A DNA stretch of 64,000 nt from Tenacibaculum sp. GTDB lineage: Bacteria > Bacteroidota > Bacteroidia > Flavobacteriales > Flavobacteriaceae. Below the pieces are notes generated by a model. It saw only the letters and a list, made by a program, of their open reading frames with translations. It made no database searches and was not told where the DNA came from. A program made the translations under genes and the position numbers. This document shows, piece after piece, positions 52,598 through 61,525 of this stretch. Each line of letters begins with the position of its first letter. The stretch's first letter is position 1. Where the stretch lies: contig JAKVCX010000008.1 in assembly GCA_022448525.1 (NCBI GenBank), positions 1 through 64,000 on the forward strand. The letters are read 5' to 3'.

Positions 52598-53622
52598 ACA
52601 AAATTTACCATTATAAACTTTATAAGAGTTTTAAAATACCCTTGTTTATAAAACTTCTTCATAGCGATAAATAAATAAATCAAAAAGAGGCCTATAAAAA
52701 TCTCCGGCCCTACATTTTCGGTAAAAAGATTTACAGATATTAAGATTGTTAACAGTAAGAAGAATACAGTTTGTGTGTGAAAAACAAAAATCAAATGTTC
52801 TACATAGGTGTATTTTCTTCTGATATAAAAGAACTTTAGAAATAAAGTGAAAATAGGTAGTAAAATGAATAATGAAATGGATCCATAGGATAGCATTTTA
52901 CTTACAAATTCTTTTCTTTTACCTTGTTCTTTGAAAAATGAGTTTGCTAAAATAGCTCTGTTATATAAGAAACGATTAAAAAGTGTGTTATCTTGTTTTA
53001 AACTGTCTAAAGCTGTATACGCATTGATGTCAGGATATTTTCTATTGAATTTAATGTAGTCATCCAAACGAGTGCTTCCACCAAATGAAATTCTCGGTTT
53101 ATTTTTTAAAGCAAGTGAATCGTTGAGAGGAATGTTGAGTTGTTTTGCGAGTTCGAGTTGCGTCGAATCTAAAGGTTTTTGGGTTTTAGCAATCTCGTTA
53201 TTTATAATTCTATTGATCGAGTCTAATTCAATATTATTGTTTTTCTTTTTAGAGAATGAGCTTTTACTGTTTATTTCTTGAAAGTTATTTAAAGTTTCAT
53301 TAATACCGTAAACTAAAAAGAATAAAATCGAAGCGGTTATATAAAACCTAAAAGGATTTGCATAGCGTACTCTTTTTCCTTCAACATAATCGGATGATAT
53401 CTTACCTGGTCTTGCTATTAAAGTGATTAATGTTCTCCAGAATTTAGTGTCCCAAGAGAAAAATCCTGCAAATACTTCTTTTATAAAATTTCCAAAAGTA
53501 ATTCGGCTTCCTTTGTTTTTCTGTCCACAACTTGGACAAAAAAATTCATGTCCCGAAAAAGGATATCCACAATTTAAACAGTTAGAATCTTTAATTACAG
53601 CTAGTTTGTTCTTTTTAGCCAT
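52534..53622 (-). CDS. DUF3667 family zinc-ribbon membrane protein
   Basis: The 362-residue protein has an N-terminal zinc ribbon (C15, C18, C29, C32), then four or five transmembrane helices (around 92-108, 243-262, 278-298, 303-322, 335-357). A long, charged, Lys/Asn-rich segment (110-230) separates the first helix from the rest. Its function is unknown. The ATG at 53620-53622 abuts the apaG stop. The 3' end overlaps the convergent NRDE gene by 64 bases, an unusually long overlap. Confidence 0.85.
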   Translation of the reverse strand: MAKKNKLAVIKDSNCLNCGYPFSGHEFFCPSCGQKNKGSRITFGNFIKEVFAGFFSWDTKFWRTLITLIARPGKISSDYVEGKRVRYANPFRFYITASILFFLVYGINETLNNFQEINSKSSFSKKKNNNIELDSINRIINNEIAKTQKPLDSTQLELAKQLNIPLNDSLALKNKPRISFGGSTRLDDYIKFNRKYPDINAYTALDSLKQDNTLFNRFLYNRAILANSFFKEQGKRKEFVSKMLSYGSISLFILLPIFTLFLKFFYIRRKYTYVEHLIFVFHTQTVFFLLLTILISVNLFTENVGPEIFIGLFLIYLFIAMKKFYKQGYFKTLIKFIMVNFVYMFLAVIGITFVGLLSFALF

Positions 53623-54009
53623 TTAATTTAGCGTAGGTGTAGTGATTAGTTGAAAAGTTGGGATTTCTACTAGAAATTCATTGTTGGTTCTTGTGTTGAT
53701 CATTTTATAGCTCCCGCCCATTGCGCCAATCGATGAAATTATAAAACAGTTAGAGCGATAGTTGTATTCTTCATTAGGCTTAATGATAGGAGTTTGCCCA
53801 ACCACACCTTCGCCCTCAACATATTCCGTTTCGTTTAAAGAATCATGAATTGTCCAAAATCTTTCTAGTAGTTGTACCGTGTCTTTTGAGTTGTTTTTGA
53901 TGGTAATAAAATAACTAAACGCGTGATGCTGAACGTATCCGCGATAAATAATTCCGTTGTAAACCGTTTTTACTGAAATTTTAATTCCTTTAGTTATTTG
54001 TTGAAACAT
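53623..54009 (-). CDS. apaG: ApaG family protein
   Basis: The 128-residue immunoglobulin-like single domain has the ApaG pattern: HHAFSYFITIKNNSKDTVQLLERFWTI, GEGVVGQTPIIKPNEEYNY and IGAMGGSYKM. ApaG is a small cytoplasmic protein associated with cation efflux or Ap4A metabolism in enterobacteria; its role in Bacteroidota is not known. The stop codon abuts the start codon of DUF3667, so the two are co-translated. Confidence 0.92.
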   Translation of the reverse strand: MFQQITKGIKISVKTVYNGIIYRGYVQHHAFSYFITIKNNSKDTVQLLERFWTIHDSLNETEYVEGEGVVGQTPIIKPNEEYNYRSNCFIISSIGAMGGSYKMINTRTNNEFLVEIPTFQLITTPTLN

Positions 54010-54053
54010 GAATTAAAAGTAACCTTTTTTCTTCAATGTTACAACTTTAGGGC

Positions 54054-55271
54054 TTATCTGTTTTGATCAAAGAATCCATTGCCTACTCCTATTACTCTGT
54101 AAAATAAAGCACCAAAAGGTTTGTAATATGCAAGAAGAGTATATTCATTTTCTGTTTGAAAAAATGAGCCATTTATTTCGGTCAAATCAATTGAGTTGTC
54201 TGAGTCAACTGTTACATAAGTGTAGTTGTAAAATCCTTGTTTTAGTAGAATTTCTCCTTGGTAAACTCCTTCATTGTCATTGTACTGTAACTTATTATCT
54301 TCGGTAAGTTCAAAGTTGTTGAAGGCACCATAAACATACACATCTTTGTTTTTAAATGGTTGATTGACTTCCAGCGAAAAATGCATCATCGCATAGTCCG
54401 CCTCCGTGTCTGTGTCTTCAGCGTCTAGTGTTCTGATAATGAAGTTTCCATTAATGTCCGGGTTGTAAGTGTAAGGTTTGAATGCTCTTTCAATGTCTGT
54501 GTATAAATAATTATGAAAGATGTCGTCTCGTACTGTTTTGGCGATATTTAAATTTGTGTTCCGAATATATTTATTATCAAAGAATAAGAATTCGTTTCCT
54601 CCGAAGAAATTAGTTTCTTCCGTGTAGTTGTAAATTAACTGATTAGGTCTTAGAAAAAGAGGGTCGATATCTGTGATGGAAGTGTTCCAGTTGTTGTTCT
54701 GTAATAACTGAATTTTAACTTCTTGCGTAGGATTGTTAATGTTTAATCCTTTGTGATTGATAATGAACTGAACAGTTTGCTCAGAGTTGTTTGAGATGGT
54801 ATTTCTCCCTCGCAGTACATTAACTCCTATTGTTGTTAGATTTTCGTAGAAGACACATTTTCTCGAAAATACCACTTCGTCATCGTCATTTAAAATAGAA
54901 ATTAAATAATTTCCGCTTTCGGTTATTGTTGTGTTCTGGTTTGGGATTTGTATTTTATAATGAGTGTAGCTCTGTAGTGTATTGAACGAGTTAGTCACGT
55001 CAATAATGTAATTTTGTTCAAATCCATTGATATACTGATTAGCTTGTAAATTACTAGGTTTCCAATCATAGGTCATGTGTTCAATTTTATATTGATAATC
55101 TTTGTTGTCAGCGTCCAAATCATCAAAAGATAACTCTAAAACATTTCCAAGTGGAACAATTGGTATTGGAGATTGTTTGCTTGCTGGAAGTAATTGAACC
55201 GCTTTAATGTTTTGACTTTGTGAGATTAAGCCAATGAATAGTAGTAGGATGAAACCAAGATTTTTTAACAT
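54054..55271 (-). CDS. Type IX secretion system plug protein-like (DUF5103)
   Basis: I start at the ATG at 55269-55271, which gives the signal peptide MLKNLGFILLLFIGLISQSQ and follows a promoter box. The 405-residue protein has the beta-sandwich pattern of DUF5103: NVLELSFDDLDAD, YKIEHMTYDWKPSNL, SGNYLISILND and VYVYGAFNNFELTEDNKL. The structural literature on the SprA translocon describes a DUF5103 protein as the plug that closes its periplasmic side. It fits the T9SS cargo tails found at 2.5 kb and 46.7 kb. It is a single gene. Confidence 0.8.
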   Translation of the reverse strand: MLKNLGFILLLFIGLISQSQNIKAVQLLPASKQSPIPIVPLGNVLELSFDDLDADNKDYQYKIEHMTYDWKPSNLQANQYINGFEQNYIIDVTNSFNTLQSYTHYKIQIPNQNTTITESGNYLISILNDDDEVVFSRKCVFYENLTTIGVNVLRGRNTISNNSEQTVQFIINHKGLNINNPTQEVKIQLLQNNNWNTSITDIDPLFLRPNQLIYNYTEETNFFGGNEFLFFDNKYIRNTNLNIAKTVRDDIFHNYLYTDIERAFKPYTYNPDINGNFIIRTLDAEDTDTEADYAMMHFSLEVNQPFKNKDVYVYGAFNNFELTEDNKLQYNDNEGVYQGEILLKQGFYNYTYVTVDSDNSIDLTEINGSFFQTENEYTLLAYYKPFGALFYRVIGVGNGFFDQNR

Positions 55272-55277
55272 AGTATA

Positions 55278-55285
55278 CAAAAATA
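55278..55285 (-). promoter_or_regulatory. -7 promoter box (TATTTTTG) for the T9SS plug-like gene
   Basis: This exact TAnnTTTG match ends six bases before the ATG at 55271, so the transcript would start within a few bases of the codon. Confidence 0.5.
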
Positions 55286-55390
55286 TCAAAATGTAAGCCA
55301 AATCACAATTAATTATTTAGAATAAATATAAATAAGGATGTTGTTCGTAAGATATAGCGTCAATTGATTACAAGTCATTTTTTAAATATT

Positions 55391-55398
55391 TAAATTTG
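55391..55398 (+). promoter_or_regulatory. -7 promoter box (TAAATTTG) for the nqr operon
   Basis: This exact TAnnTTTG match is 35 bases before the nqrA ATG. A TTG about 24 bases upstream could be the -33 element but the spacing is long. Confidence 0.5.
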
Positions 55399-55433
55399 CG
55401 TGTTTTTTAAGAAAATCAAATACATTAGTTACT

Positions 55434-56780
55434 ATGTCAAAAGACATCCGTATAAAAAAAGGGCTTGATATCAAGCTCGTTGGCGAGGCAAATAAGGTAA
55501 CTACCGAACTTTCTTTAGGTAGTGTTTTTGCAGTAAAGCCAGATGATTTTCACGGCGTAATTCCTAAAATTTTAGCAAAAGAAGGTACCGAGGTAAAAGC
55601 AGGAGAAGCTCTTTTTTATAACAAGAGTGACGAGCGTATTTTATTTCCAAGTCCGGTAAGTGGTAAAGTAACAGAAATTGTTCGTGGAGCTCGTAGAAAA
55701 GTTTTAGAAATAAAAATAACAACTAACGGAACACAAGAGTACAAAGATTTTGGAAAGGTAGATGTAAATTCAATGTCAGGTGAAGAAGTGAAAAATCACT
55801 TATTCAACGCTGGATGTTGGCCATTTATCAAACAACGTCCTTACGATGTTGTAGCAAATCCTAACCAAGCTCCGAAAGCAATTTTCGTTTCTGGGTATAA
55901 CAGTGCTCCACTAGCTGCTGATTATGATTACATTTTAAATGGAAAAGAAGCTGAGTTACAAGCTGCATTAACAGCTTTAACTAAATTAACAGAAGGTAAA
56001 GTTCACGTTTCTGTTGGAACTTCTAATTCTCCATTAAAATCAATCTCAGGAGTTGAGTTACATTCTGTATCTGGACCGCACCCAGTGGGTAACGTAAGTA
56101 CCCAAATCGCTCAAGTTAATCCAATTAACAAAGGAGAGGTTGTTTGGGTAGTTTCGCCACAAGATTTAGTGGTTATAGGAGAGTTATTATTAACTGGGAA
56201 ATTCAATATTACAAGAACAGTTGCTTTAACTGGATCAAAAATTGCTGAGCCTAAGTATGTAACAGTTGTTGCTGGAGCTCAAATTTCTGATGTTGTAAAA
56301 GATAATATTTCTAATGATAATACAAGAATTATCAGTGGTAATGTATTATCTGGATTACAAGTTGATGAAAATGGTTTCTTAGGATATTACGATAATCAAA
56401 TTACAGCAATTCCAGAAGGAGATGATTATGAGTTCTTCGGTTGGAATAAACCTGTGTTTAATAAAATATCAACATCACGAGCATTAACTTTTTCATGGTT
56501 AAATCCAAAGAAGAAATATGACTTAAATACCAATACTAACGGTGAACACAGAGCATTCGTAGTAACTGGTTCTTATGAAGAAGTATTTCCTTTAGATATT
56601 TATCCAATGCAGTTGTTAAAAGCTTGTATGTATAAAGATCTTGATGAAATGGAAGGTTTAGGAGCGTATGAAGTTGCTCCAGAAGACTTTGCATTAACGG
56701 AATTTATTTGTGTATCTAAACAACCACATCAGAAAATTATTCGTGAAGGTTTAGATTTAATGATGAAAGAACTAGGATAA
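55434..56780 (+). CDS. nqrA: Na+-translocating NADH:quinone reductase subunit A
   Basis: The 448-residue peripheral subunit starts KDIRIKKGLDIKLVG and has the KPDDFHGVIPKILAKEGTEVKAGE and FPSPVSGKVTEIVRGARRK biotinyl-lipoyl-like strands. Later come VSGPHPVGNVSTQI and the EFFGWNKPVFNKIS segment. NqrA sits on the cytoplasmic side of the complex and contacts quinone. It is the first gene of a tight six-gene operon (gaps 3, 2, 2, 28 and -1 bases), with its own promoter box. Confidence 0.97.
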   Translation: MSKDIRIKKGLDIKLVGEANKVTTELSLGSVFAVKPDDFHGVIPKILAKEGTEVKAGEALFYNKSDERILFPSPVSGKVTEIVRGARRKVLEIKITTNGTQEYKDFGKVDVNSMSGEEVKNHLFNAGCWPFIKQRPYDVVANPNQAPKAIFVSGYNSAPLAADYDYILNGKEAELQAALTALTKLTEGKVHVSVGTSNSPLKSISGVELHSVSGPHPVGNVSTQIAQVNPINKGEVVWVVSPQDLVVIGELLLTGKFNITRTVALTGSKIAEPKYVTVVAGAQISDVVKDNISNDNTRIISGNVLSGLQVDENGFLGYYDNQITAIPEGDDYEFFGWNKPVFNKISTSRALTFSWLNPKKKYDLNTNTNGEHRAFVVTGSYEEVFPLDIYPMQLLKACMYKDLDEMEGLGAYEVAPEDFALTEFICVSKQPHQKIIREGLDLMMKELG

Positions 56781-56783
56781 GAT

Positions 56784-57992
56784 ATGGGCTTAAAACAAAA
56801 TTTACATAATTTAAAAGAGAAATATAAAGGGACAAAAATGGCTCCTGCGTTTAACGCAATCCATACCTTTTTATATTTACCGAACGAAACCACTCATGGT
56901 GGAACGCATATTAAAGCGGCTGACGATTTAAAGCGTACAATGAATACGGTAATTATGGCATTAGTTCCATGTTTGATTTTTGGAATGTTTAATGCTGGTT
57001 ACCAACATCATTTAGCGTCAGGTGAAATTGAAAGCATCGCTGGAAATTTCTTTTCTTCTAATTTCTGGAATTTCGATAACTTATGGATTGGTATTGTTAA
57101 AATACTTCCATTAGTAATTGTTTCTTATGGAGTTGGATTACTTATTGAGTTTATTTTTGCGGTAATCAAAGGACATGAAGTAGAGGAAGGTTACTTAGTA
57201 ACAGGAATGTTAGTTCCTTTAATCGTACCTGTAGATTTACCATTATGGATGTTAGCAGTTGCTGTTGCATTTGGAGTAGTAATCGGTAAAGAAGTATTTG
57301 GTGGTACAGGAATGAATATCTTAAACCCTGCATTAACGATTCGTGCATTCTTATTCTTTGCATATCCAACTTGGATGTCAGGAGATAAGGTTTGGGTTCA
57401 TGATGCTGTAGCCAAAGCTGGTACTGCTGATGCTATTTCTGGAGAAACTATTTTAGGTAGTTATGCACAAAATCAGGAAGTGGCATATTCAATGTTTGAT
57501 AAGTTCTTCGGATTTATTCCAGGTTCTGTTGGAGAAACTTCTGCATTTTTAATTTTAATAGGAGCGGCATTTTTAATTTTTACAAAAATTGGAAGCTGGA
57601 GAATTATTGTTTCTACTTTCTTAGGAGCTGCAGCAATGGGATTAATTTTCAACTTAATTGCTTCTAACGGAATCATTGCAGATACTAGTAAATTCTACGG
57701 ATTAATGAGCGCAGATTGGTATGAGCATTTAATTATTGGAGGTTTAGCATTTGGAGCTGTTTATATGGCAACAGATCCTGTAACTGCTTCTCAAACAAAT
57801 AAAGGGAAATGGATTTACGGGTTCTTAATCGGATTTATTTCGATTATGATTCGCGTATTCAACCCAGCATACCCAGAAGGAGTATTTTTAGCAATCTTAT
57901 TAATGAATGTTTTTGCTCCAACTATTGATCACTACGTGGTTCAAGGAAATGTAAAAAGAAGATTAAAACGTTTAAAAGCTAAAACTGCCTAA
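56784..57992 (+). CDS. nqrB: Na+-translocating NADH:quinone reductase subunit B
   Basis: The 402-residue subunit is the main membrane and sodium-conducting part, with about ten hydrophobic helices. It carries the conserved GGTGMNILNPALTIRAFLFF. The covalent FMN site is best placed at T222 in DAISGET, where the usual Ala before the Thr is Glu. A second Thr-rich segment (TDPVTASQTNKG) is conserved near the end. Riboflavin and quinone also bind this subunit in other species. All expected helices are present. Confidence 0.96.
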   Translation: MGLKQNLHNLKEKYKGTKMAPAFNAIHTFLYLPNETTHGGTHIKAADDLKRTMNTVIMALVPCLIFGMFNAGYQHHLASGEIESIAGNFFSSNFWNFDNLWIGIVKILPLVIVSYGVGLLIEFIFAVIKGHEVEEGYLVTGMLVPLIVPVDLPLWMLAVAVAFGVVIGKEVFGGTGMNILNPALTIRAFLFFAYPTWMSGDKVWVHDAVAKAGTADAISGETILGSYAQNQEVAYSMFDKFFGFIPGSVGETSAFLILIGAAFLIFTKIGSWRIIVSTFLGAAAMGLIFNLIASNGIIADTSKFYGLMSADWYEHLIIGGLAFGAVYMATDPVTASQTNKGKWIYGFLIGFISIMIRVFNPAYPEGVFLAILLMNVFAPTIDHYVVQGNVKRRLKRLKAKTA

Positions 57993-57994
57993 TT

Positions 57995-58735
57995 ATGAGT
58001 AACAAAACAGACAGTAATGGGTACACGGTACTATTCGCAGTAGGAATGGTTGTGGTTGTAGGTGCATTATTAGCTTCTATATTTTCATTAACAAAACCAT
58101 TAATTACTATCAACGAAAAGGTTGAGAAGCAGCAAAATATTTTGTATGCAATGGGAGTTAACGAAAATGATGAAACTAGCGTTAATTTTGTAGCTGCAGA
58201 TAAAGCAGAAGAAATTTTTGGAAAGTATATCACAAAACAAATTGTTATTGAGAATAACGTTCCAAAAGAAGATGGAAAAGCATATTTAATAGATGTTAAA
58301 AAGCAACAAGCTTTAGCAAAAGAAGGGAAAACTAGAAAATTACCTTTATTTGTTGGAGAAAAAGATAACCAAACATTCTACATCGCTCCTATTCGAGGAA
58401 AAGGATTATGGGATGCAATTTGGGGATACGTTGCTATGGATAAGAATATGGTAGTTCAAGGTGTGTTTTTTGATCATAAAGGAGAAACACCTGGTTTAGG
58501 AGCTAACATTAAGCAACGTTTCTTTATGGACGATTTTACTGGAGAAGATTTAATGAGCGATGGTGTGTTTAAAGGAATCGCTGTTTCTAAATCTAATGCA
58601 GATCCTAAGAACGAAGATAAAAATGATAATGAGGTAGATGCAATTGCAGGAGCTACTATTACTGGTGACGGTGTAGCTGCTATGATTAAGTCTGAGTTGA
58701 AATTATACGTACCTTACTTTAAAACTTTAAAATAA
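57995..58735 (+). CDS. nqrC: Na+-translocating NADH:quinone reductase subunit C
   Basis: The 246-residue subunit has one N-terminal helix (10-32) and a periplasmic FMN-binding domain. The flavinylation motif DAIAGATIT (215-223) has T221 as the FMN-bearing residue. The segments GKGLWDAIWGYVAM and FFDHKGETPGLGA are typical of NqrC/RnfG. ApbE, the enzyme that attaches FMN, must be encoded elsewhere. It is two bases after nqrB. Confidence 0.97.
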   Translation: MSNKTDSNGYTVLFAVGMVVVVGALLASIFSLTKPLITINEKVEKQQNILYAMGVNENDETSVNFVAADKAEEIFGKYITKQIVIENNVPKEDGKAYLIDVKKQQALAKEGKTRKLPLFVGEKDNQTFYIAPIRGKGLWDAIWGYVAMDKNMVVQGVFFDHKGETPGLGANIKQRFFMDDFTGEDLMSDGVFKGIAVSKSNADPKNEDKNDNEVDAIAGATITGDGVAAMIKSELKLYVPYFKTLK

Positions 58736-58737
58736 TT

Positions 58738-59382
58738 ATGGGACTTTTATCAAAGAAAGACACAAAGTTAATCACTGACCCGTTAGCGGATAATAATCCA
58801 ATTACGATTCAGGTATTAGGTATTTGTTCTGCTTTAGCAATTACAGCAGAATTACAAGCCTCAATAGTAATGTCTATTTCTGTATTATTTGTATTAGGAG
58901 TAGGTAACGTGGTAATCTCTTTAATGAGAAATATTATTCCATCTAAAATTAGAATTATCGTACAGTTAATAGTAGTTGCTACTTTAGTAATTATTGTTGA
59001 TTTGGTATTAAAGGCTTTTGCTTACGAATTGAGTAAAACACTATCCGTTTTCGTCGGATTAATTATTACCAACTGTATTATCATGGGACGTTTTGAGGCA
59101 TTTGCTTTAGGAAATGGACCTTGGAGATCATTCTTAGATGGTATTGGAAATGCTTTAGGATATGCTGCAATCTTAATTATTGTAGGATTTTTTAGAGAGT
59201 TGTTAGGTTCTGGTACTTTATTAGGAATTAAAGTATTAGGAGATCCAATTGAAAAGACAGGTTTATACGCTCTAGGATATGAAAATAACGGATTTATGTT
59301 ATTGTCTCCAATGGCGTTAATCGTTGTTGGTATTATCATTTGGGTACAACGTAGTAGAAACAAAGCATTAATTGAAGACTAA
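58738..59382 (+). CDS. nqrD: Na+-translocating NADH:quinone reductase subunit D
   Basis: The 214-residue subunit has six hydrophobic helices. Conserved LGICSALAIT and TNCIIMGRFEAFALGNGPW each supply a cysteine that, with those of NqrE, can hold the intramembrane iron-sulfur centre. RnfE/NqrD family length is normal. It follows nqrC by two bases. Confidence 0.96.
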   Translation: MGLLSKKDTKLITDPLADNNPITIQVLGICSALAITAELQASIVMSISVLFVLGVGNVVISLMRNIIPSKIRIIVQLIVVATLVIIVDLVLKAFAYELSKTLSVFVGLIITNCIIMGRFEAFALGNGPWRSFLDGIGNALGYAAILIIVGFFRELLGSGTLLGIKVLGDPIEKTGLYALGYENNGFMLLSPMALIVVGIIIWVQRSRNKALIED

Positions 59383-59410
59383 ACGCATAGCGTTTCAATA
59401 AAATAAGATT

Positions 59411-60145
59411 ATGGAACATATAGAATTATTTTTCAAGTCAATATTTATAGATAACATGGTATTTGCTACGTTCTTAGGAATGTGTTCATACTTAGCAGTA
59501 TCTAAAAAGGTATCTACAGCAGTAGGTTTAGGAGCGGCAGTTATCTTCGTATTAGCTGTAACAGTGCCAGTTAACTGGTTATTAGATCAATATTTATTAC
59601 AGCCAGGAGCTTTATCTTGGTTAGGTGAAGAATATGCGGGTTACGATTTAAGTTTCTTATCATTTATCATGTTTATCGCAACAATTGCTACCATGGTACA
59701 ATTAGTTGAGATCATCGTTGAGAAATTTGCACCGGCATTATATAACTCTTTAGGTATTTTCTTACCATTAATCGCTGTAAACTGTGCGATTTTAGGAGGT
59801 TCTTTATTTATGCAATCAAGAGAGATTCCAACTTTAGGATTATCATTAGTATATGGAGTTGGTTCAGGAATTGGATGGTTCTTAGCAATTTTAGCAATCG
59901 CTGCTATTCGTGAAAAAATTAGATATTCTCAAGTACCAGGTCCATTAAGAGGATTAGGTATTACATTTATTATTACTGGTTTAATGGCTATCGGATTTAT
60001 GAGTTTCGGTGGAATGTTAACAGGTGGTGATGATGCAGGTAAGAAGAAAGAAGCAACTCAAGCTGAAGTTCAAGTTGAAAAGAAGGAAGAAGCTAAAGAG
60101 GATGCAGAGAAATTAGCAACTAACACTAAAGAAATTACAGAATAA
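59411..60145 (+). CDS. nqrE: Na+-translocating NADH:quinone reductase subunit E, with acidic/basic C-terminal tail
   Basis: The subunit has six helices and the paired cysteines C24 ([10 protein letters not shown]) and C125 ([13 protein letters not shown]) of the iron-sulfur site shared with NqrD. The family is usually close to 200 residues; this one has 244, because a charged tail (about 207-244, [21 protein letters not shown]) follows the last helix. The tail looks disordered and lies at the soluble face. The stop codon overlaps the nqrF start by one base. Confidence 0.95.
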   Translation: MEHIELFFKSIFIDNMVFATFLGMCSYLAVSKKVSTAVGLGAAVIFVLAVTVPVNWLLDQYLLQPGALSWLGEEYAGYDLSFLSFIMFIATIATMVQLVEIIVEKFAPALYNSLGIFLPLIAVNCAILGGSLFMQSREIPTLGLSLVYGVGSGIGWFLAILAIAAIREKIRYSQVPGPLRGLGITFIITGLMAIGFMSFGGMLTGGDDAGKKKEATQAEVQVEKKEEAKEDAEKLATNTKEITE

Positions 60146-61461
60146 TGATGTTTTTAGAAGTAAGTACAGGAGGAACAGTTGCAATAACAGTAATCGCGTT
60201 TTTAACAATTACGTTGTTATTAGTTGCGTTATTATTATTTGTAAAGCAAAAGCTGGCTCCATCTGGACCAGTTAAGATTACTATTAATGGAGAGAAAACT
60301 ATAGAAGTTGCTTCAGGAGGAACTTTATTATCTACATTAGGTAATGAGAAAATATTTTTACCATCTGCATGTGGTGGAGGTGGATCTTGTGTTCAATGTG
60401 AGTGTCATGTAAATTCTGGTGGAGGTGAAGCTTTACCAACGGAAACTCCTCACTTTACACGTAAAGAATTACAACATGGTATTCGTTTAGCATGTCAGGT
60501 AAAAGTGAAGCAAGATATGGATATCTCTATTCCAGAAGAGATTTTTGGAATCAAGAAATGGGAGGCTGTTGTTGTTAGAAATTACAACGTAGCAACTTTT
60601 ATTAAAGAATTTGTAGTTGAAATTCCGGAAGAAATGGACTACAAAGCGGGAGGATATATTCAGATTGAAATTCCTAAGTGTGAGATTAAGTATTCTGATA
60701 TGGATATTACTGCTCACCCAGATGATCATCCAGGAGAGCCGAATAAATTCCAAGCAGATTGGGATAAATTTGGATTATGGCCATTAGTCATGAAAAATGA
60801 CGATATAGTTGAAAGAGCCTACTCTATGGCTTCTTATCCTGCAGAAGGAAGAGAAATCATGTTAAATGTACGTATCGCTACTCCGCCATGGGATAGAGCT
60901 AAAAATGCATGGATGGATGTAAACCCAGGTGTAGCATCGTCTTATATTTTTAACCAAAAACCTGGTGATAAAGTAACGATTTCAGGACCTTATGGAGAAT
61001 TCTTCATTAACGAATCTGATGCTGAAATGTTATACGTAGGTGGAGGAGCTGGTATGGCACCGATGCGTTCACACATTTATCACTTATTTAGAACCTTAAA
61101 AACTGGAAGAAAAGTTACATATTGGTATGGAGGTCGTTCTAAAGCTGAATTATTCTATATCCACTACTTTAGAGCATTAGAAAAAGATTTTCCAAACTTC
61201 AAGTTCTATTTAGCTTTATCAGAGCCATTAGAACAAGATAACTGGAAAGTTAAAAAAGATATTAATGATGAATCAGGAGATGGATTTGTTGGTTTTATTC
61301 ACCAAGTTGTAATAGACCAATATTTATCTAAACATGAAAGTCCTGAAGATTTAGAACTTTATTTCTGTGGTCCACCATTAATGAATAAAGCAGTACAAAA
61401 AATGGGTGAAGATTTTGGTCTTGATGATGAAAATATCCGTTTTGATGATTTTGGAGGATAA
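60145..61461 (+). CDS. nqrF: Na+-translocating NADH:quinone reductase subunit F
   Basis: The 438-residue NADH-oxidising subunit has an N-terminal membrane helix (11-33). A [2Fe-2S] ferredoxin domain carries Cys76, Cys82, Cys85 and Cys117 (ACGGGGSCVQC), and an FNR domain follows with RAYSMASYP for FAD and GGGAGMAPMRSH for NADH. It is the entry point for electrons, which then pass to NqrB/C flavins and quinone while Na+ is pumped. All cofactor residues are present. Confidence 0.97.
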   Translation: MMFLEVSTGGTVAITVIAFLTITLLLVALLLFVKQKLAPSGPVKITINGEKTIEVASGGTLLSTLGNEKIFLPSACGGGGSCVQCECHVNSGGGEALPTETPHFTRKELQHGIRLACQVKVKQDMDISIPEEIFGIKKWEAVVVRNYNVATFIKEFVVEIPEEMDYKAGGYIQIEIPKCEIKYSDMDITAHPDDHPGEPNKFQADWDKFGLWPLVMKNDDIVERAYSMASYPAEGREIMLNVRIATPPWDRAKNAWMDVNPGVASSYIFNQKPGDKVTISGPYGEFFINESDAEMLYVGGGAGMAPMRSHIYHLFRTLKTGRKVTYWYGGRSKAELFYIHYFRALEKDFPNFKFYLALSEPLEQDNWKVKKDINDESGDGFVGFIHQVVIDQYLSKHESPEDLELYFCGPPLMNKAVQKMGEDFGLDDENIRFDDFGG

Positions 61462-61483
61462 GAAAATAAAACCTCATAAATAT

Positions 61484-61514
61484 AAAAAAACCAGCAATTT
61501 TGCTGGTTTTTTTT
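61484..61514 (+). terminator. Terminator of the nqr operon
   Basis: A GC-rich stem (61491-61496 with 61501-61506, extended by A-T pairs) ends in a run of eight T. The loop is only four bases. Confidence 0.88.
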
Positions 61515-61525
61515 ATATTTAGACT

